Part shown: positions 43,916 to 53,397 of the stretch, one piece after another | How positions within the stretch are numbered: the first letter of the stretch is position 1 | Layout of the letters: the number at the start of each line of letters is the position of its first letter | Origin: Pseudomonas putida | GTDB taxonomy: Bacteria; Pseudomonadota; Gammaproteobacteria; Pseudomonadales; Pseudomonadaceae | Direction of reading: 5' to 3' | NCBI RefSeq assembly: GCF_002906855.1 | Contig: NZ_MINI01000038.1 | Location: 1,860,001-1,924,000, forward strand | Length of the DNA: 64,000 nucleotides | Program-made: the position numbers and the translations under genes | The notes under the pieces: model-generated | What the model saw: the letters and a program-made list of their open reading frames with translations, nothing else | Database searches by the model: none | What the model was told of the DNA's origin: nothing

Positions 43916-45011
43916 CCTGATGAGCCTGACAATCACCGCCCACGCCGCCACGTTGCTGGTGGGCAGCTACACCGATGGCCAGAGCCAGGGCATCTACCGC
44001 TACGCGTTCGACAGCAAGACCGGGCAGATCGACCCGACGCCGCAACAGGTGGTCGAGAGCGTCAGCCCGTCGTGGCTGGTGCTGTCAGCCGACCAGCGCC
44101 AGTTGTTCGCGGTCAATGAAACCCCGAACGGCCAAGTCAGCAGCTTCAGCGTCAGCACCAAGGGCGAGATCAAGCCGCTGAACCAGGTGGCCAGCCGTGG
44201 TGATGAACCGACCCACGCCAGCCTGAGCCGCGACCAGCGCTACCTGTTCGTCGCCAACTACGCCGTTGCCCCCGACCCGGGCGGCAGCCTGGTGGTGATC
44301 CCGGTGGCCAAGGATGGCAAGCTCAAGGATGTGGTGCAGCAGCTGCGGCACAAGCCCAGTGGCGTCAACCCCGAGCGCCAGGCCGGGGCCCACGTGCATT
44401 CGCTGGTGCTGTCACCGGATGGCTTGCATCTGTATGCCTGCGACCTGGGCGCCGACAAGGTCTTCATCTATGACTACGACGGCGCCAGCGCCGATCACCC
44501 GCTGAGCGCGGCGACCCCGGCGTCGGTGGACCTGCCTCCCGGCAGCGGGCCGCGTCATCTGCTGTTCGATGCCAAGGGCCGGCATGCCTACCTGACGCTG
44601 GAAATGAGCGGTGAAGTGGTGATGTTCGACGTCAAGGACGCTGCCTTGCTGGCGCGTCAGCGCCTGCCGCTGACCGAGCAGCAGGATGTCGCCGCCAAGG
44701 CCTCGGGTGGCCTGCATCTGTCGGCGGACGGGCGCTTCCTGTACGTCAGCAACCGCGGCACGGCGAACGAGATCGTGGTGTTCAGCGTGGGCAAGGACGA
44801 TGGCCAGCTGACCTTCCTGCAGCGCCGCTCGGTAGAGGGCGACCACCCGCGGGAGTTCGCCTTGGACCCGAGCGACAATTTCCTGCTGGTGGCCAACCAG
44901 AAGAGCAACCAGATCGTGGTCATGCGCCGCGACCCGCGCAGCGGCAAGCTCGGCGAGACGGTGCAGAACTTCAAGCAGGATGCGCCTTCGGATCTCAAGT
45001 TCATCGATTGA
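43878..45011 (+). CDS. Exported lactonase-family seven-bladed propeller (Pgl/YbhE type)
   Basis: 377 aa from the ATG-ATG at 43878/43881. The signal peptide (NRIWTNLLTASLMSLTITAHA) precedes the propeller repeats: VGSYTDGQSQGIYRYAFDSKTG, NPERQAGAHVHSLVLSPDGLHLYACDLGADKV, GSGPRHLLFDAKGRHAYLTLEMSGEV, DHPREFALDPSDNFLLVANQ. This is the 6-phosphogluconolactonase/3-carboxymuconate-cyclase family, but periplasmic, so it is unlikely to serve the pentose pathway; the substrate is probably a sugar lactone. The start overlaps the previous gene by 38 bases. Confidence 0.85.
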   Translation: MMNRIWTNLLTASLMSLTITAHAATLLVGSYTDGQSQGIYRYAFDSKTGQIDPTPQQVVESVSPSWLVLSADQRQLFAVNETPNGQVSSFSVSTKGEIKPLNQVASRGDEPTHASLSRDQRYLFVANYAVAPDPGGSLVVIPVAKDGKLKDVVQQLRHKPSGVNPERQAGAHVHSLVLSPDGLHLYACDLGADKVFIYDYDGASADHPLSAATPASVDLPPGSGPRHLLFDAKGRHAYLTLEMSGEVVMFDVKDAALLARQRLPLTEQQDVAAKASGGLHLSADGRFLYVSNRGTANEIVVFSVGKDDGQLTFLQRRSVEGDHPREFALDPSDNFLLVANQKSNQIVVMRRDPRSGKLGETVQNFKQDAPSDLKFID

Positions 45012-45134
45012 CTATCGATAGCGGTGATAACCCTTACCAGCGCAATGAATTTCTGCGGGCGACCTCAGCGGCGTAAGTTTGACCCAAGGCCCAAGCGGCT
45101 GAACGTCAAACCACACACGTCGAGGTCAGCCACC

Positions 45135-45311
45135 ATGAACTTCAATCTCTTCCCCGTGATTGCCGCATCCGCCATCTCCGCCTCCGTCGTGCTGCCGGCC
45201 CATGCCCATGCCGACAGCAGCAAGGCCACGACCACCCACAGCTACACCGAGCAGTACCTGCGCCAGAGCGCCAACTTTCATGCGGCCTTGAGTGGCAAGC
45301 ACAGCCACTGA
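45135..45311 (+). CDS. 58-residue exported peptide
   Basis: A signal peptide (MNFNLFPVIAASAISASVVLPAHAHA) leaves a mature peptide of about 32 residues rich in H, S and T (SSKATTTHSYTEQYLRQS...GKHSH). The histidine-rich ends might bind metal. AGGTC lies before the ATG. No family recognised; the codon pattern is like that of the neighbours. Confidence 0.5.
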   Translation: MNFNLFPVIAASAISASVVLPAHAHADSSKATTTHSYTEQYLRQSANFHAALSGKHSH

Positions 45312-45326
45312 ACATTACTCGGTCCT

Positions 45327-45415
45327 TGTAGGAGCGGGCTTGCCCCGCGAACACCGGCGAAGCCGGTGCCAGCCATCGCGGCGCCTGTTTCGCGGGGCAA
45401 GCCCGCTCCTACAGG
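45327..45415. repeat. Well-preserved inverted REP pair
   Basis: TGTAGGAGCGGGCTTGCCCC-GCGAACACCGGC faces GCGCCTGTTTCGCGGGG-CAAGCCCGCTCCTACA, the two ends being perfect complements over more than 20 bases, with GCCGGTG/CACCGGC as an inner stem. It is the typical P. putida REP doublet between convergent genes (58-aa peptide and GST). Confidence 0.9.
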
Positions 45416-45439
45416 GATCCAGTCAAGGCTGAGAGTATT

Positions 45440-46039
45440 TCACCGAGCCATCACTGACTTGAACAGGTCCGAAGCCAACCACCCCTCCAGCCAGCTCCGC
45501 ACCCGCGGATAAGCCGCCTCGGCGAACCACTGCGGTTCGACCCCGGCAAACTGGCGCATCAGGGGCAACAGCGCGGCATCGGCCAGGCTCGGGTGATCGG
45601 CCAGCAGGTATGGCTGGCCTTCGAGCAACTGTTCCAGCTCCGCCAGCCAGGCCTCGGCCTGCTGGCGATAGTGCTCGCGTGAGTGCTCCGGGTAGCGCTC
45701 GGCGTACTTGTACAGGTTCACCTGCGCCTTGAACGTGCTGTCGTTGCGGGCTATCAGCACCTCGGCGCGCTGTGCAGCGGCCGGGTTGGCCTGCAGGCGC
45801 CAATTCTGTGGGTCGTGTTGTTCTAGCGCCCAGCGCATGATGTCCAGGCTCTCTTCCAGTACGCCGTCACCGGTATCCAGCACCGGCACCGTGCCCTTGG
45901 GCGACAAGGCCAGCAGTGCTGCCGGCTTGTTCTTCATCGCCACCTCGACGATCTCCAGCGCGCAGCCAGCATAGCGCAGCGCCAGACGCGCACGCATGGC
46001 CCACGGGCAGCGACGGAACGAGTAGAGGATCACCCGCAC
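45440..46039 (-). CDS. Glutathione S-transferase family protein
   Basis: 199 aa. N-terminal thioredoxin-like domain with RRCPWAMRARLALRYAG, where the cysteine suggests an omega/beta-like active site, and the cis-proline KGTVPVLD; the C-terminal helical domain has the N-capping LADAALLPLMRQF (S/T-x-x-D). It starts inside the sbcC end (overlap 10 bases) and so forms the last gene of sbcD-sbcC-gst. Its substrate is unknown. Confidence 0.88.
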   Translation of the reverse strand: MRVILYSFRRCPWAMRARLALRYAGCALEIVEVAMKNKPAALLALSPKGTVPVLDTGDGVLEESLDIMRWALEQHDPQNWRLQANPAAAQRAEVLIARNDSTFKAQVNLYKYAERYPEHSREHYRQQAEAWLAELEQLLEGQPYLLADHPSLADAALLPLMRQFAGVEPQWFAEAAYPRVRSWLEGWLASDLFKSVMAR

Positions 46040-49000
46040 ACCTCCACGTCGCTCAGGCCATTGCCCTGGCGGCGTACCTGGATCTGCACCGGAATGCGCT
46101 CGTGCATCTCTTGCACGTGGGAGATCACCGCAACCTTGCGCCCCTGCGCCTGCAGACCGTCGAGGGCGTCCATGGCCAGTTGCAGCGATTCCGGGTCGAG
46201 GCTGCCGAACCCTTCGTCGATGAACAGCGATTCGATGCGCAGGGTGCTCGAGGCCATCGATGCCAGGCCCAGAGCCAGGGCCAGCGAGACCAGGAAGGTT
46301 TCACCGCCGGACAGCGAGTGCACCGAGCGCAGCTCGTCGCCCATTTCGGTGTCCAGCACCAGCAGGCCCAGGGCGCTGCCACCGCGCTTGAGGCGATAGC
46401 GGCGCGCCAGCTGGCGCAGTTGGGCGTTGGCGTGGTGCAACAGCAGGTCTAGGTTGTAGCCTTGGGCGATCTTGCGGAACACATCGCCCGAGGCCGAGCC
46501 GATCAGGGCGTTCAGCCGCGCCCAGCGCTGCCATTGCTGGCGGGCCTGCTCGATTTCACCGGCCAGGGCCTGGCTCGCCTGCTGGCGGCGCTGGTCGTCG
46601 GCCTGCTGAGCGCGCAGTTCGGCGCATTGTTGCTCATGGCCGGCCAGCCGCTCGCGCAGCTCGCCCAGTGCCTGCTCAAGGTCTTCGGCCGAAGCATCGA
46701 CGCTCATCTGCGCGGCGTGTTGCTGCAGGCGCTGTGCGCGTTCCTGAAGTAGCACGCGGCTCTGTTCGATGGCCTTCTCGGCGCCTTGCAGGCGCTGGCG
46801 CAGCTCACCCAATTGGGCGTCGTCGATGGCCAGCAGGCGATCCAGCCCGGCGTCGTCCAGCTCCGGATGCTCGGCGCGCCACTGGGCGATGTCGCCCTGC
46901 AGTTGCCGGCACTCGCTTTCCAGCGCCTGCTGCTGCTGGGTATTGGCCTTGAGTTCGCTGGCCAGTTGCACGCCCTGGGTGCGCAAGTCCTGCAGGCGCT
47001 GAGCGGTGTCTGCGTCGATGGCACGGGCCTGTTCCAGCTGGCTGTCCATGTGCTGTTGCCAGGCTTCGGCGCTGGTCTGCTCGCCGAGCAGCTCGGCCAG
47101 CGCGGTCTGAGCTTGCTGACGTTGGGTGTCGAGTGCGGCGAGCTGTTGCTCTACCTGCGCCAGGGCTTGCACGCGGGCTTGCTGCTGGTCGCGCAGCTTG
47201 TCCAGCTGCACTTGGCGTGCCTGCTGTTCTTCCTGCTCATCCTTGCGCTGCTCCAGCAGTTGCAGGCGCTGGGCAATCTGTTGGTCGAGGGTCAGGAAGG
47301 CATTGGCCGGGTCATCGCTGAGGGCGTTGAGTACGTCGCCCGGGAGTACGTTGGCCAAGTCCTTGAGACCCTGCTCCAGCTGCTGCTCATCACTGGCCAG
47401 GGCCTGGTGCTGCTGGTCGAGAAGGCGCTGGGCCTGTTGCTGGGCTTCCTGCGCTGCCTGCAGTTGCTGGTTGAGGCGGGCGGCATCCTTCTGCAGGGCG
47501 AGCAGGGCGCTCAGGCGCTTCTCGTCCTTGCCGATTTCTTCGTCCAGGCGTCGCAGCTGGCTGTCGAGCCAGGCACTGCGGGCCTTGTCGTCCTGCGGGG
47601 CGAGGGCGGGCCAGAGGCTGTGCGCCTGCTCCTGCGCCACCAGCGGTTGCAGTTGTTCGCCAAGCTGCTGCTGTTGCTGCTGATAGTCCTTGAGCTGGGC
47701 GTTGACCACGCCGAGCTGGGTGCGCAGTTCGACCAGCTTGCCGTTGAGGGCTTCGACCTGTTTCTGTGCCGCATCCTCTTCGGCCTGGTCATGGCGGCCA
47801 AGGCTCTGCAACAGGGCCTCAGGTTGATGGAACGGGTGCTCGGCACTGCCACACACCGGGCAGGGCTCGCCATCGCGCAACTGGCCGCGCAGTTCCTCGA
47901 CGCTGGTATTGCGCGCCAGGCGCTGGCGTTCCAGCAACTGGCGGGTGAGGTTGAGCGCCTGTTCGGCGGCTTCCAGTTCGGCCTTGGCCGCCGTGCCTTC
48001 GCCGATCAGTTGCTGGCGTTGCTGCATGGCCTGCTGCTGACGCTCACGCAGGGCATCGAGCTGTTGGCGCAGCTCCTGCTCACGGCCATGCAGGCGCGAC
48101 AGCTCTTCGACGGCGCGTTGCTGCTTGCGGTTGTCCTGCAGCATGTTGCCGAGCAGGTCGATCTGTTCGGCCAGGGCCTGGGGTTCGGCCTTGGCTTCGC
48201 GGAACAGCAGCTCGAAGTGGTCGCGCTGGGTCTGCAGTTGGACATTGGCCTGGCTGGCCTGGGCCTGCAGGCCAGGCAGTTCCTCGCGGCCCTTGGCCAG
48301 GCGGCCACCGATCAGCATCACCTGCTTGAGTTGCGGCAGGTAGGCCTGCCAGGCATTGGCCAGGCCGGCCAGGTGCTGGCTGTCGGCCAGGGCGGTGTCG
48401 ATCTGGGCCAGCTGCTGTTGACTACGCTGCTGGTTCTCTTGCGTTTGCTGCAGTTGCTGCTGGCCTTCTGCGACCTGCTGCGCGGCCTGATCGCAGGCGG
48501 TGCGTTGCCCCGCCAGTTCCTGGTCAAGACGCGCCAGGTTGTCCTGGCCGGCGAAGGCCTGGCGCAGGCGCGGGGCATTTTCGCTGTGCAGGGTCTGGCT
48601 CTGGGCCAGGGCCTCGTGAGACGCCAGCAATGCCTGTTCCAGCTCTGCGGTGCGCTTGTGCAATTCGCTTTGCTGGCGCTGTTGCTCGGCAATCTGCGCC
48701 GCGACCGGAGCCAGTTGCGCGCCGAGCATCTGCTGGCGGTGGAACTGGTGGCGCTGCGGCGACAGGCGCTCCAGGCGTTGCAGGTCGAGGCGCTGCTCGG
48801 CCAGCTGCTGCCAGTCCTGTTCGGCGGCTTGCAGGGTGGCGCCGGCTTCGGCGTGCTGAGCCTGCAACTGGCGTTGTTCATTGAGCCAGTTGCGTTGCTG
48901 CTCAAGTTGGCGCTCGCCGGCCTGGTCGGCCTTGAACTGCTGCAACGCCTGCTCCAGGCGCTGGTCGAGTTCGGCGCGGGCTTCGGCGGCCATCGGCAGC

Positions 49001-49674
49001 AAGTGACTGGCGCGGTCATTGAGCGCTTTGTGTGCTTCGCCGGTTTCCCGCGCCTTGCTGAAGGCGCGCTGGCCGAGGCGGGTGTAGATGGCGGTGTTGG
49101 TGAGCTTTTCCAGCAGCTCGCTGCGCTCTTTGTCGTCAGCCTTGAGGAAGGCACCGAACTCGCTTTGCGCCAGCATCACCGCACGGGTGAACTGCTCGAA
49201 ATTCAGGCCCAGGCGGGCTTCGATCAGTTGCTTGTATTCGCTCTTGCCGCTGCCCAGCACCTGTTCGCTGTCCAGGTCATACAGGCTCTGGCGGCTGAAC
49301 TGCAGCTTGCCGTTGGCCTTGTCGCGGGCACGGTTGGCTTCCCAGCGGGCGCGGTAGCGGTGGCCGTCGATGCCGACGAAATCGACTTCGGCAAAGCCGC
49401 TGCCGGTGCCACGGCGCAGCAGGTTGCGCGGGTCCGACGTGGGGATTTCGCCGTCGGCATCCGGCACCTTGGCTTCGCGGCCGATGTCGTTCAGGCGCGG
49501 CACGGTGCCGAACAGGGCCAGGCACAGGGCATCGAGCAAGGTGCTCTTGCCGGCGCCGGTGGGCCCGGTGATGGCGAACAGGCCGGCGCTGGCCAGGGGC
49601 TCGGCGGTGAAGTCGATGTCTACCGGGCCGGCCAGGGATGCCAGGTTCTTCAGGCGGATGGCGAGAATCTTCAT
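46030..49674 (-). CDS. sbcC: Nuclease SbcCD subunit C
   Basis: A 1,214-aa SMC-like ATPase of the Rad50 family. Walker A is ITGPTGAGKSTLLDAL (about 35-50), then long coiled coils rich in Q, L and E, with the zinc hook CPVC at residues 605-608 in the middle, and the ABC signature HSLSGGETFLVSLALALG (about 1120) with Walker B SLFIDEGFGSLD. With SbcD it cleaves hairpins and protein-blocked DNA ends. Stop/start overlap with sbcD (4 bases) shows coupling. Confidence 0.96.
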   Translation of the reverse strand: MKILAIRLKNLASLAGPVDIDFTAEPLASAGLFAITGPTGAGKSTLLDALCLALFGTVPRLNDIGREAKVPDADGEIPTSDPRNLLRRGTGSGFAEVDFVGIDGHRYRARWEANRARDKANGKLQFSRQSLYDLDSEQVLGSGKSEYKQLIEARLGLNFEQFTRAVMLAQSEFGAFLKADDKERSELLEKLTNTAIYTRLGQRAFSKARETGEAHKALNDRASHLLPMAAEARAELDQRLEQALQQFKADQAGERQLEQQRNWLNEQRQLQAQHAEAGATLQAAEQDWQQLAEQRLDLQRLERLSPQRHQFHRQQMLGAQLAPVAAQIAEQQRQQSELHKRTAELEQALLASHEALAQSQTLHSENAPRLRQAFAGQDNLARLDQELAGQRTACDQAAQQVAEGQQQLQQTQENQQRSQQQLAQIDTALADSQHLAGLANAWQAYLPQLKQVMLIGGRLAKGREELPGLQAQASQANVQLQTQRDHFELLFREAKAEPQALAEQIDLLGNMLQDNRKQQRAVEELSRLHGREQELRQQLDALRERQQQAMQQRQQLIGEGTAAKAELEAAEQALNLTRQLLERQRLARNTSVEELRGQLRDGEPCPVCGSAEHPFHQPEALLQSLGRHDQAEEDAAQKQVEALNGKLVELRTQLGVVNAQLKDYQQQQQQLGEQLQPLVAQEQAHSLWPALAPQDDKARSAWLDSQLRRLDEEIGKDEKRLSALLALQKDAARLNQQLQAAQEAQQQAQRLLDQQHQALASDEQQLEQGLKDLANVLPGDVLNALSDDPANAFLTLDQQIAQRLQLLEQRKDEQEEQQARQVQLDKLRDQQQARVQALAQVEQQLAALDTQRQQAQTALAELLGEQTSAEAWQQHMDSQLEQARAIDADTAQRLQDLRTQGVQLASELKANTQQQQALESECRQLQGDIAQWRAEHPELDDAGLDRLLAIDDAQLGELRQRLQGAEKAIEQSRVLLQERAQRLQQHAAQMSVDASAEDLEQALGELRERLAGHEQQCAELRAQQADDQRRQQASQALAGEIEQARQQWQRWARLNALIGSASGDVFRKIAQGYNLDLLLHHANAQLRQLARRYRLKRGGSALGLLVLDTEMGDELRSVHSLSGGETFLVSLALALGLASMASSTLRIESLFIDEGFGSLDPESLQLAMDALDGLQAQGRKVAVISHVQEMHERIPVQIQVRRQGNGLSDVEVCG

Positions 49675-50909
49675 GGCTGTTCCTCTTCCAGCTGGACTTC
49701 CTGCAGCAGCAGGGCGAAATCGGCCAGGGCCTGCTCGTCGACGGGGTTGCCGTAGGCTTGCTCCCAGGCACGGCTGAACAGGTCCTGCGGGGTCATCTGC
49801 GCCAGTTCGACGAATGCCTGGTCGTCATCTTCGCTGTTGTTGCGGCCAGCATATTCAGCGCTGATGCGGATCAACCGCACGGCTTTGCCCTCAAGCGTGG
49901 TTTCGATCTGTTGGCGCAGATCGGGTTGCGGCTCGTCCAGAATCACTCGAACCTCCAGCCAGGGCTGGCGGTTGGGGTCTTCGAGCAGGTCGATCACCGG
50001 CAGCTCGGCCAGTTGTTCGAGCAGTTCGCCCAGCGGTGCCGGGCCGACCCGCTGCAGGGCCACCGCACGCGGTACCGGGCGCGGTTCGACGCTGATCAGC
50101 TCACTGCCCTCCAGTTCGACTTCCAGCACCTGGTGCGGGTAGTTGATTTCGGCGAACGACAGCGGGATCGGTGAGCCGCTGTAGCGGATGCGGCTTTCGC
50201 GGTTGACCTTCTGCGGCTTGTGCAGGTGGCCGAGCGCCACGTAGCTGATCGACTTGTCGAACAGCTTGGCCGGCAAGGCCTCGGCATTGCCGATGATCAG
50301 GCTGCGCTCGGAGTCTTCGGACACCGCGCCACCGGCCATGTGCGCATGGCTGATGGCAATCAGCGCCTGATCCTTCTTGCGCTTTTTCTGCGCCGCGCCA
50401 ATCAGCTGCTGGTGCACCTGGGTGATGCCTTGCAGATAGTCGTCACCCAGCTGCGGGCCGGTCACTTCGGCCGGGCGCAGGAAGGGCAGGGCCAGGCACC
50501 AGGCAGCGACCTTGCCACGGCCGTTGGTCAGCGGGATCAGCAGGCGCTCGGCATCCAGCTGGCCTTCGTCGAGCCAGTGCACCCGGCCCAGCGCGTGGGT
50601 GCGCAGGCGGCGCATGAGTGCGGCGGGCAGCTCGATGCGCGAGCCGGAGTCGTGGTTGCCGGCGATCATCACGATGTCCAGCTTCGGCTGCTGCTCGTGG
50701 GCCTGGACGATGAAGTCGTAGAGCCGCTCCTGGGCTTTGACCGGCGGGTTGACGGTATCGAAGATGTCGCCGGCGATCAGCAGCGCGTCCGGCTGGCGCA
50801 GGCGCAGCTGGCCGAGCAGCCAGTCGAGGAAGCAGGCGTGTTCGAAGTCGCGTTCCTGGCCGTGCAGGCTTTGGCCCAGGTGCCAGTCGGAGGTGTGAAA
50901 CAGACGCAT
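49671..50909 (-). CDS. sbcD: Nuclease SbcCD subunit D
   Basis: A 412-aa Mre11-like metallophosphoesterase: HTSDWHLGQSLHG, IAGDIFDTVNPP, MIAGNHDSGSRIELP and AISHAHMAGG motifs in order, with the C-terminal capping domain that binds SbcC. ATG 50909 gives the family N-terminus MRLFHTSDWHLG; the frame runs upstream but without a fitting start. First gene of sbcD-sbcC-gst. Confidence 0.96.
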   Translation of the reverse strand: MRLFHTSDWHLGQSLHGQERDFEHACFLDWLLGQLRLRQPDALLIAGDIFDTVNPPVKAQERLYDFIVQAHEQQPKLDIVMIAGNHDSGSRIELPAALMRRLRTHALGRVHWLDEGQLDAERLLIPLTNGRGKVAAWCLALPFLRPAEVTGPQLGDDYLQGITQVHQQLIGAAQKKRKKDQALIAISHAHMAGGAVSEDSERSLIIGNAEALPAKLFDKSISYVALGHLHKPQKVNRESRIRYSGSPIPLSFAEINYPHQVLEVELEGSELISVEPRPVPRAVALQRVGPAPLGELLEQLAELPVIDLLEDPNRQPWLEVRVILDEPQPDLRQQIETTLEGKAVRLIRISAEYAGRNNSEDDDQAFVELAQMTPQDLFSRAWEQAYGNPVDEQALADFALLLQEVQLEEEQP

Positions 50910-51249
50910 GGATGACCTGTGGTGTCGAGTCAGCAAGCCGGGGCTTGGCTTGAATGATGGGCTTCGCGGAGCCGGGTATGGTAACCCAAGCCAGGGCGGT
51001 AGGGCAGGTAAGTGCATGTGCCGGCAATCGGCGTTGCCGGGCTTGAGCGGCCTTGAGCGCGATGTGGTTCACGTCCTACAAATGTGCCTTCGCATTGAAC
51101 ATTTGGTCTATTGACGGTCTATATCCGATGTCCTAGTTTCCAATGTCCGAACAAAATTGCTAATCCCATGGAAGGGCATATGGCACCAGGCACTGGCGCA
51201 GTGTTGAGCTGCCTTCGGGGTGTGCTGCCAGTAAACGGAGTTTTTTTCA
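50910..51249. other. 340-base intergenic region between sbcD and vgrG
   Basis: No gene seen. The half near sbcD is GC-rich; the half near vgrG becomes more AT-rich. A plausible promoter toward vgrG is TTGACG (51111-51116), 17 bases, TAGTTT (51134-51139), though the -10 is weak. ATGTCC occurs twice around it (51128-51133 and 51142-51147). This is the left border of the accessory island. Confidence 0.5.
51111..51139 (+). promoter_or_regulatory. Candidate promoter of vgrG
   Basis: TTGACG and TAGTTT separated by 17 bases, about 110 bases before the vgrG ATG. The -35 is good, the -10 poor. Confidence 0.35.
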
Positions 51250-53397
51250 ATGGACCTGACCTTCGGCACCCCGCTTTCGCAAAGCGGCCGCCTGCTGCAA
51301 CTGACCACCCCGTTGGGTGCCGACCAGCTGCAGGCCCTGCGCGCCCATGGCGTCGAACGCATCGGCCGCACCCCGCGCTACACCCTCGACGTGCTGGTGC
51401 AAGACACCGAGTACGACCCGGAAAAACTCATCGGCCAGCCCGTCAGCCTCGCCCTGCTCTGCGACGACGGCAGCCAGGCCCCGCGCCATGGCCTGGTCGA
51501 GAGCGTGCGTTACCTGGGCAGCGACGGCGGCCTGCACGACTGGCAGCTGGTGTTCGCGCCCTGGTTCAGCCTGCTCGAATACCGCAGCGACTGCCGCATC
51601 TGGCAGGACAAGGCCCTGCCCGCGATCCTCGAAGACGTGTTCGCCCAGTACGAACAGGCCAAGGGCAACTACCGCCTCGACCTGCGCCGCGAATACGCAC
51701 CGCTGTCCTACGTCACCCAGTTCAACGAGACCGATGCCAACTTCGTCCAGCGCTGGTGCGAGCTCGAAGGGATTTTCTGGTACGTCGATCACAAGGCCGA
51801 CAGCCACTGCATCGTCTTCACCGACAGCGTCGACACCCTGCCCGCGCTCGCCCCGCAACAAGTGCCGTTCCACACCCAGAGCGTGACCCAGAAGCAGGAC
51901 GGCATCACCCAGTGGAGCACCGGCTCGCAACTGCTCAGCGGCAAGCTCAACTGGCGCAGCGTCGATTACCTGGCTCACAGCCAGCCGCGTGAAAGCGTGA
52001 TGCCGGCCTTGCAGGCCGCCTCCGCGCCTGCCGCCCTGGAGCGTTACGAATACCAGGGCCAGTACAACTGGCAGAAACAGGAGCGCGGCGACTGGCTCAG
52101 CCGCGTGCAGATCGAGCAGCACGAATCCCAGGCCCGCCGCGTCCACGGTCAGGGCGGCGTGCGCCAGTTGCAGGCCGGCCGCTGGTTCGAGCTGACCCAG
52201 CATCCGCTGTACGAGCGCAAGGCCGCCGAGGCCCGGCAGTTCCTGCTGATCGAGGTGCAGTTCTTTGCCGAAAGCAACCTGCCCATGGCCCAGCAACGCC
52301 GCGACGCGCCTGGCAGCCTGGCACCACTGTTCAAGACCGTGCGCCCGGCACCCGACGATGGTCTGCTCGGCTCGGCTTTGAGCGAAGGGTCCTATGGCTT
52401 CTTCATCAGCCACTTCGAAGGCCAGCTGCACAGCGCGCCGTACCGCAGCCCGTTCGAACACACCAAGCCCACCTCGCCCGGCCCGCAGACTGCCGTGGTG
52501 GTCTCGCCCAACGGCCATGAACTGTTCACCGACAGCCTCAACCGCGTCTGCGTGCGTTTCCACTGGGACCGTCTCAGCCAAGACGGTGAACTGAGTTCCT
52601 GCTGGTTACGCATGCTGCTACCGAGCAGCGGCCCGGACTGGGGCAGCGTGCACGTGCCACGCGCCGGTGAAGAAGTGGTGGTCACCTTCCTCGACAATGA
52701 CATCGACCGCCCGCTGATCATGGGCCAGGTGTACGGCGGCCACAAACCGGCCTGGCACTCCAGCGGCCTGATGAGCGGCTACAAGAGCAAGGAGATCGGC
52801 GGCGGCGGCTTCAACCAGTGGGTGATGGACGATTCCACCGGCCAGGTGCGCACCCAGCTGCACAGCAGCCATGGCCACACCCAGCTCAACCTCGGCTACC
52901 TGATCGACCAGCGCGGCAACAACCGCGGCGCCCTGCGCGGTACCGGCTTCGAGCTGCGCACCGACGCCTACGGCGCCCTGCGCGCCCAGCGTTACCCACT
53001 CGATGGGTGGTCTCGTAGGGAGGCGCTGCGCACAAAAATATCCAGAAAATATACTGGGGGTTGTCCACGGCGTGCAGCCTGCGATCGGTGCCGGCACAGC
53101 ATATCGGCGCGTGAGAGCCGGGTGGGAGGATTTCACAGGACGCTTAGCCATAGGAGCAAATGCCGACGAAGTCACCCCGGTCTTTGGCGCGCCAGGTCCT
53201 TTACAATTGCTCCCGAATCAGCTCTACGGCAACGGTTGGCTGAATGTCCGCTGGGAGAAAAAAGACGGCCCCATTCTGATGTCACTACCCCGGACGTCCA
53301 ACCCTTACGACGAAATTTATTCGAAAACTACTGCATGGTGGCGTCTTTGCGATCCACGCTTGGTAGAGCCTCGCGCGCAAAATCGAGAAGAGCTTGA
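51250..53397 (+). CDS. vgrG: T6SS spike protein VgrG with C-terminus replaced by an out-of-frame fusion
   Basis: The frame encodes 715 aa, but only residues 1-581 are VgrG-like. These hold the gp27-like part (to about 330, with FNETDANFVQRWCELEGIFWY), the OB-fold gp5 domain (CVRFHWDRLSQDGELSSCWLR, GEEVVVTFLDNDIDRPLIMG) and the start of the beta-prism (GYLIDQRGNNRGALRG). After RAQR at 52990-52992 the frame reads sequence that in the +1 frame encodes the middle of a lipase, so the last 134 residues are an arginine-rich nonsense tail. GGAG precedes ATG at 9 bases. No other T6SS structural gene is in the window; this is an orphan vgrG. Trimerisation might survive, cargo delivery is doubtful. Confidence 0.85.
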   Translation: MDLTFGTPLSQSGRLLQLTTPLGADQLQALRAHGVERIGRTPRYTLDVLVQDTEYDPEKLIGQPVSLALLCDDGSQAPRHGLVESVRYLGSDGGLHDWQLVFAPWFSLLEYRSDCRIWQDKALPAILEDVFAQYEQAKGNYRLDLRREYAPLSYVTQFNETDANFVQRWCELEGIFWYVDHKADSHCIVFTDSVDTLPALAPQQVPFHTQSVTQKQDGITQWSTGSQLLSGKLNWRSVDYLAHSQPRESVMPALQAASAPAALERYEYQGQYNWQKQERGDWLSRVQIEQHESQARRVHGQGGVRQLQAGRWFELTQHPLYERKAAEARQFLLIEVQFFAESNLPMAQQRRDAPGSLAPLFKTVRPAPDDGLLGSALSEGSYGFFISHFEGQLHSAPYRSPFEHTKPTSPGPQTAVVVSPNGHELFTDSLNRVCVRFHWDRLSQDGELSSCWLRMLLPSSGPDWGSVHVPRAGEEVVVTFLDNDIDRPLIMGQVYGGHKPAWHSSGLMSGYKSKEIGGGGFNQWVMDDSTGQVRTQLHSSHGHTQLNLGYLIDQRGNNRGALRGTGFELRTDAYGALRAQRYPLDGWSRREALRTKISRKYTGGCPRRAACDRCRHSISARESRVGGFHRTLSHRSKCRRSHPGLWRARSFTIAPESALRQRLAECPLGEKRRPHSDVTTPDVQPLRRNLFENYCMVASLRSTLGRASRAKSRRA

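Noticed and set aside
46786..49755. Long plus-strand frame (989 codons) opposite sbcC
   Set aside because: L/Q/G-rich shadow of the Q- and E-rich coiled coil of SbcC; no motif and no ribosome site.
52993..53397. C-terminal 134 residues of the vgrG frame as a novel effector domain
   Set aside because: The same bases encode recognisable lipase sequence in the +1 frame; the vgrG-frame tail is arginine/serine-rich without structure, so it is a frameshifted read-through.
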